A DNA stretch of 64,000 bases from Edwardsiella anguillarum ET080813 (lineage in GTDB: Bacteria; Pseudomonadota; Gammaproteobacteria; Enterobacterales; Enterobacteriaceae). This document shows, in pieces, positions 60,745-64,000 of this stretch. The position numbers and the translations under genes were made by a program. Under the pieces are notes generated by a model. That model was not told where the DNA came from, made no database searches, and was given only the letters and a program-made list of their open reading frames with translations. The DNA lies in contig NZ_CP006664.1 in the NCBI RefSeq assembly GCF_000264765.2, positions 1,178,001-1,242,000 of the forward strand, in the 5' to 3' direction. Every line of letters starts with the position of its first letter. Position 1 is the first letter of the stretch.

Positions 60745-60954
60745 ATGCAGCACTCAGTTGATTATCTGCGTGAAGCCCTGTCGGTGTGGCTGGCCAGCGG
60801 TGAAAAAATTAATTATTCCGCGCAGGGCAGCGATATTTTAACGGCCATCGGATTCAGGCCTGACGCGGCCTCGCGGGATGATCATCGCGAGAAATTCACC
60901 CCGGCACAGAGCCTGATTTACACCCGCCGCCGTGCAGAACTGGCCGCACGGTAG
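60745..60954 (+). CDS. Small uncharacterised protein of the satellite
   Basis: 69 residues (MQHSVDYLREALSVWLASGE, then FTPAQSLIYTRRRAELAAR). Protein-like composition and a terminator hairpin 46 bases after the stop support a real gene. There is no clear ribosome-binding site, and it begins at the point where the alpha gene is truncated, so it may itself be a rearranged end. Family not recognised with certainty. Confidence 0.45.
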   Translation: MQHSVDYLREALSVWLASGEKINYSAQGSDILTAIGFRPDAASRDDHREKFTPAQSLIYTRRRAELAAR

Positions 60955-61211
60955 TAGGCAAAAAAATCCCCGAAAATCCCGCTATTTTTCCCAAAATAAG
61001 CCATGCATCCATAAGATGCATGGTTTTGCATGTGCTTTACCGACACTGAATCCCCCGCCAGCGCCAGCACTGGCACGCCCTGAGGCTGTTTATGCACCTG
61101 CATTAAAAGCGACCTCTTAAGCGGGCAGGCGTAGCGGGGAGAGCATTGCGCGCTGAGTTTGATATTGCCTTTTATATCAATGAGCTCAAAGTAGATGCGT
61201 TTAACATCCAA
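60918..61211 (-). CDS. Possible small P4-family protein (Ash-like)
   Basis: 97 residues at most; an internal ATG at 61103 would give 61. The segment MQVHKQPQGVPVLALAGDSV resembles, from memory, the small Ash-type proteins found upstream of alpha in P4-like elements. It is weakly supported: it overlaps the opposite-strand small gene by 37 bases and has no good ribosome-binding site. It could be a degenerate copy. Confidence 0.4.
   Translation of the reverse strand: MDVKRIYFELIDIKGNIKLSAQCSPRYACPLKRSLLMQVHKQPQGVPVLALAGDSVSVKHMQNHASYGCMAYFGKNSGIFGDFFAYYRAASSARRRV
61001..61027 (+). terminator. Hairpin CCATGCATC/GATGCATGG with T-run
   Basis: 9-bp perfect stem with a five-base loop followed by TTTT; it fits a terminator for the small + strand gene at 60745. 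Confidence 0.65.
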
Positions 61212-61373
61212 TCCGCTTGGTTACGGTGAAAAATATAAGCGTGATAGCTTACTAAAATCATATGCACGAGTCCCTTGCGACAATGTGAAATCATTTCATC
61301 GAATACCCCCCTGTAAATCAAAGTGCTTCAAGCCTCAATAAACAAGAAGCACCTTATAGCAAGGTTTATGTAT

Positions 61374-63071
61374 TCATTCTTCTGATTCAACAAATTCAAA
61401 ACAATGATTACACAACCCTCTTTTTTTATAAGCCGCATGATTAACATCAATTGGAGCTTTGCAATGTGGACACCTAAAGGCCTCACCGATTTCCATCATA
61501 AATGACTGGAAGAAAGCATCCTCAAGAGAAATCCTGCGAACATCACGCAGATCCTTTATATTGAGGTCGTTAAGCATTGACGTATCTAGTTTGTTTTTCG
61601 TTATATTAAGAGAGTTATAACAACCATAGTCGACAGAGTAAACATTGTATGATACCCCTGGGTGATCTTTATGCGAAAATCCACTTTTACGCAAATGAAT
61701 AACGCGCAAGTCGATAAGATTCTGAATGTGTTTATTATTCGAATATTTTTCAGGAATCAAAAAATGCATGGATTTCTTTTTTTCTATTACTTCCTTCACT
61801 ATTTCAGTTAATAATTTCTTCTCAATATCGTTTTTATCAACCTGTTCTTTTTTATCTGACTCATACCATTCGGCATTAGCTAGTCGTAAATTTTTAACGC
61901 TAATCCTCGCAGCTGTCGAACTAGATGATAGCATGAATTTATCATAGCTATTAAGAAACAAATTCATGAAATCTCGTGGTATTCCAGCACAAGCAATTAA
62001 TATTTCATTCAACGCAACATTAGCAAAAAGTATATTAATAAAGCTGTCTTTAGTTTTCTTCTCTTTTTTAACAAGATTATCAATGGCTGTTTTATTTATT
62101 GAAGAAAGATGTTTATATAGAAGATCATTAAAGAAATCTCTAGTTTGGTTTTTATTAACTTCAAAAACATATCTCATATCTAGAGGATATCCAAAAATAT
62201 CCCCCCCTTCTTCGAGACCAAAAAATTTACTCTCAGTTTTAATACCCAAAGTAGTTCTATTCGGAATAGCTGCAATTTTTGTAACCACATTGATTGCAGA
62301 AAATGTTTTTTTAAAAATCTCTGCCAATGAAGGCTGTATTTCACGAGGTATTTCTGACCATTCATCAACTAAAATCATCAGAAAGCGCAAATCCAACTCG
62401 TTTAAAATTTCATCAAGTGCATTAGTGATATGTAAAATGGAGACATGCCCTCTACGGCCAGTTTGTTTGTTTTCTTTAACAGTACCTGACGCTGATAATT
62501 TTGCACTAGGGCTTTTCGATATATTCACGTCTCCACTTAAAGTTTTCACCTCCTCCTCAGATACCGTTAAGTCATTAGATTTTTTTAATTCTCGACCATT
62601 GAATTCCAAATATAATGATTCAAAAAAATCATTTAATTGAGATTTTTTGGAATCAAACAAAGCCTCATTTTTAGAATCAAATTCATTTTTATTTAATAGA
62701 GTGGGTAAGTTACAATACAAATTAAATGAAACTTCTTGCATTATGTATTTGAAAATCAAAAGAGCATCAACCTCCTTGTTTTCCACCTCTGGTGAAACCA
62801 AAGGTATAATTCTCCTTAAGTCTATATAAACTGGGAACACTTTATCATCAGGATAATTATAAGCAACCCTTTCAGACAATGCTTTGAGGAGATGGGTTTT
62901 TCCTGACCCACGCCGTCCATAAACAACCGTGTTATTAATATTATCAATATTCCTAATATTTTCCTCACCGGAGTAAAGTTCCAAATAACTATTGTAATCA
63001 ATTCTCTCAGCTCGAATGTTATTAGCCAACTTACCTATGCAACTATTTATCTCTTGTGATTTTATGCTCAT
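61374..63071 (-). CDS. ORC/CDC6-like AAA ATPase with C-terminal zinc ribbon (candidate defence gene)
   Basis: 565 residues. P-loop YGRRGSGKTHLLKAL (residues 51-65), Walker B LMILVDEWSEIP (231-242) and a sensor-like IAAIPNRTTLG near 270 indicate an ORC/STAND-type AAA ATPase. A Lys/Ser-rich insertion (about 130-210) separates Walker A and B. The C-terminus has a treble-clef or ribbon with C534, C537, C554 and C557 (RCPHCK, LCNHC). No nuclease motif is visible. The gene is much more AT-rich than the rest of the window and lies between the integrase and the alpha remnant, a position where P4-like satellites carry anti-phage cargo. GGAGCTGGG precedes the ATG. The function is inferred; no close homologue is recalled with certainty. 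Confidence 0.85.
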   Translation of the reverse strand: MSIKSQEINSCIGKLANNIRAERIDYNSYLELYSGEENIRNIDNINNTVVYGRRGSGKTHLLKALSERVAYNYPDDKVFPVYIDLRRIIPLVSPEVENKEVDALLIFKYIMQEVSFNLYCNLPTLLNKNEFDSKNEALFDSKKSQLNDFFESLYLEFNGRELKKSNDLTVSEEEVKTLSGDVNISKSPSAKLSASGTVKENKQTGRRGHVSILHITNALDEILNELDLRFLMILVDEWSEIPREIQPSLAEIFKKTFSAINVVTKIAAIPNRTTLGIKTESKFFGLEEGGDIFGYPLDMRYVFEVNKNQTRDFFNDLLYKHLSSINKTAIDNLVKKEKKTKDSFINILFANVALNEILIACAGIPRDFMNLFLNSYDKFMLSSSSTAARISVKNLRLANAEWYESDKKEQVDKNDIEKKLLTEIVKEVIEKKKSMHFLIPEKYSNNKHIQNLIDLRVIHLRKSGFSHKDHPGVSYNVYSVDYGCYNSLNITKNKLDTSMLNDLNIKDLRDVRRISLEDAFFQSFMMEIGEAFRCPHCKAPIDVNHAAYKKRGLCNHCFEFVESEE

Positions 63072-63117
63072 CCCAGCTCCAAGTGTTATTTTTAATTAGC
63101 CGCTCACGTAATAATAT

Positions 63118-63155
63118 CCTTTGAATAAATTAGTTCACTCTAATTTATTCAAAGG
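63118..63155. repeat. Perfect 16-bp inverted repeat between the ATPase and integrase genes
   Basis: CCTTTGAATAAATTAG (63118-63133) and its exact complement (63140-63155) flank a six-base TTCACT loop. It lies 47 bases upstream of the ATPase start and 77 bases after the integrase stop. There is no T-run, so it is not a typical terminator. It may be an operator, an RNA hairpin in the ATPase leader or a recombination site. Confidence 0.85.
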
Positions 63156-63231
63156 CACTACGTGGAAGTTTGGCAAAATCATAAGCTGTAACATACCCAT
63201 TTGAGTTTCTATCAAGGTAGTCAGCCCACCA

Positions 63232-64000
63232 CTATACCATCAAACGCCGCTCATCCAAATGTTCAGAAGTATGAATATAGGCCGAGCGCACATTACTGTG
63301 CTCAGAGTGGCTTAACTGGCGCTCGATAGCGTCATTGCTCCATAACCCTGACTCTCCCAACGCACCACGCGCCATCGTCCTAAAACCATGCCCGCAAACC
63401 TCGATTTTCGTGGCATATCCTATCGCACGTAATGCGCTGTTCACCGTGTTTTCACTCATAACCTTAGTTGCGTCATGATCACCCGGAAAAAGCAGCTCTT
63501 TATCACCACTAATCTGCTTTAACTGGTCTAACAAAATCATCGCCTGTCGACTAAGCGGAACGATATGCTCCTCTTTCATCTTCATACCCCGGTACGAGTA
63601 ACGCACACCCTTAATTTCCTCTCGTTTTGCAGGTACTCGCCAGAGAGATTTATCGAAGTCGAACTCATCCCAACGCGCGAAACGTAACTCACTGGAACGC
63701 ACAAAAGTCAGCAAAGAAAGCTCGACTGCGATCCGTGTCATCACACGGCCACAATAAGCAGCAAGACGAGCAAGAAACTCAGGGAACCGGCTGGAGGGTA
63801 AAGCGGGGTAATGTCGTGCTTTGGTTGTAGATAACGCACCGACCTATCACTGGCTGGATTTGAGTCGATGTAATCGTTCTGTACGGCATAACGCATTATG
63901 ACCGTCACGCGCTGCTGCAGGCGCTGAGCAACGTCATGTTTACCACTGGCATCAACTTTTTTAATTGGGGCTAACAGGTGGCTAGTTTTGAGCTGGCGAA
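63232..64000 (-). pseudogene. P4-type tyrosine integrase, frameshifted and cut by the window edge
   Basis: C-terminal catalytic half (63232 to about 63840): RSSELRFARWDEF (Arg), CGHGFRTMARG (His and Arg), LSHSEHSNVRSAYIH (His, then the Tyr nucleophile). Upstream, a different frame encodes the core-binding domain (HLLAPIKKVDASGKHDVAQR, VIMRYAVQNDYIDSNPASD). The two join near 63845, where one base seems to be missing; restoring it gives a continuous integrase (NPASDM.GALSTTKARHYPAL). The 5' end lies beyond 64000, so the attachment site, usually a tRNA gene, is expected just outside the window on the right. Confidence 0.88.

Overview
The window looks like the chromosome of a GC-rich enterobacterium. 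Edwardsiella or a close relative in the Hafniaceae fits best: it has hydrogenase-1, cytochrome bd-II, inducible ornithine and lysine decarboxylases and a YpdAB/YhjX module, most of them close to the E. coli proteins as I remember them. The genus is an inference. No rRNA or tRNA gene was recognised. All family assignments are from recognition of protein motifs, not from a search.

Left accessory end (1-4.7 kb): an AT-richer block with a beta-helix autotransporter, a LuxR-type regulator and a decayed IS6-family transposase. Core-like block (4.7-48.4 kb): a FUSC efflux protein split over two overlapping genes; cyclopropane fatty acid synthase; a LysR regulator facing a DUF1275 membrane protein; the long leftward hyaABCDEF-rubredoxin-cbdABX cluster (O2-tolerant hydrogenase feeding a bd-type quinol oxidase); then rightward speFL-speF-potE-cadA, an acid-stress operon in which an ornithine-sensing leader peptide lies upstream of both an ornithine and a lysine decarboxylase. 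Next come an RpiB-like isomerase, yhjX with its ypdAB two-component system, a sugar ABC transporter with a GH4 glycosidase, two small uncharacterised genes, a chimeric MFS/LacI pseudogene, the uidABC glucuronide operon, a CPA-type antiporter, and a LacI-controlled ascorbate-type PTS.

Right accessory region (48.4-64 kb): an IS256-family transposase remnant, a large S6-family serine-protease autotransporter with nineteen 27-bp Gly/Ser repeats, a gene-poor stretch, a signal-less peptidoglycan amidase, an exported chorismate mutase, a second IS256 remnant, and a decayed P4-like satellite. The satellite has iteron-like repeats, an alpha primase-helicase that lacks its N-terminus and carries an amber codon, an AT-rich ORC/CDC6-like AAA ATPase with a C-terminal zinc ribbon (a candidate defence gene), and a frameshifted P4-type integrase running off the right edge.

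The most interesting points are the composite speFL-speF-potE-cadA operon, three exactly spaced YpdB-like boxes in front of yhjX, the ORC-like ATPase cargo, the repeat-bearing protease autotransporter, and several single-base lesions (ypdA, integrase, alpha) that could be real decay or sequencing error.
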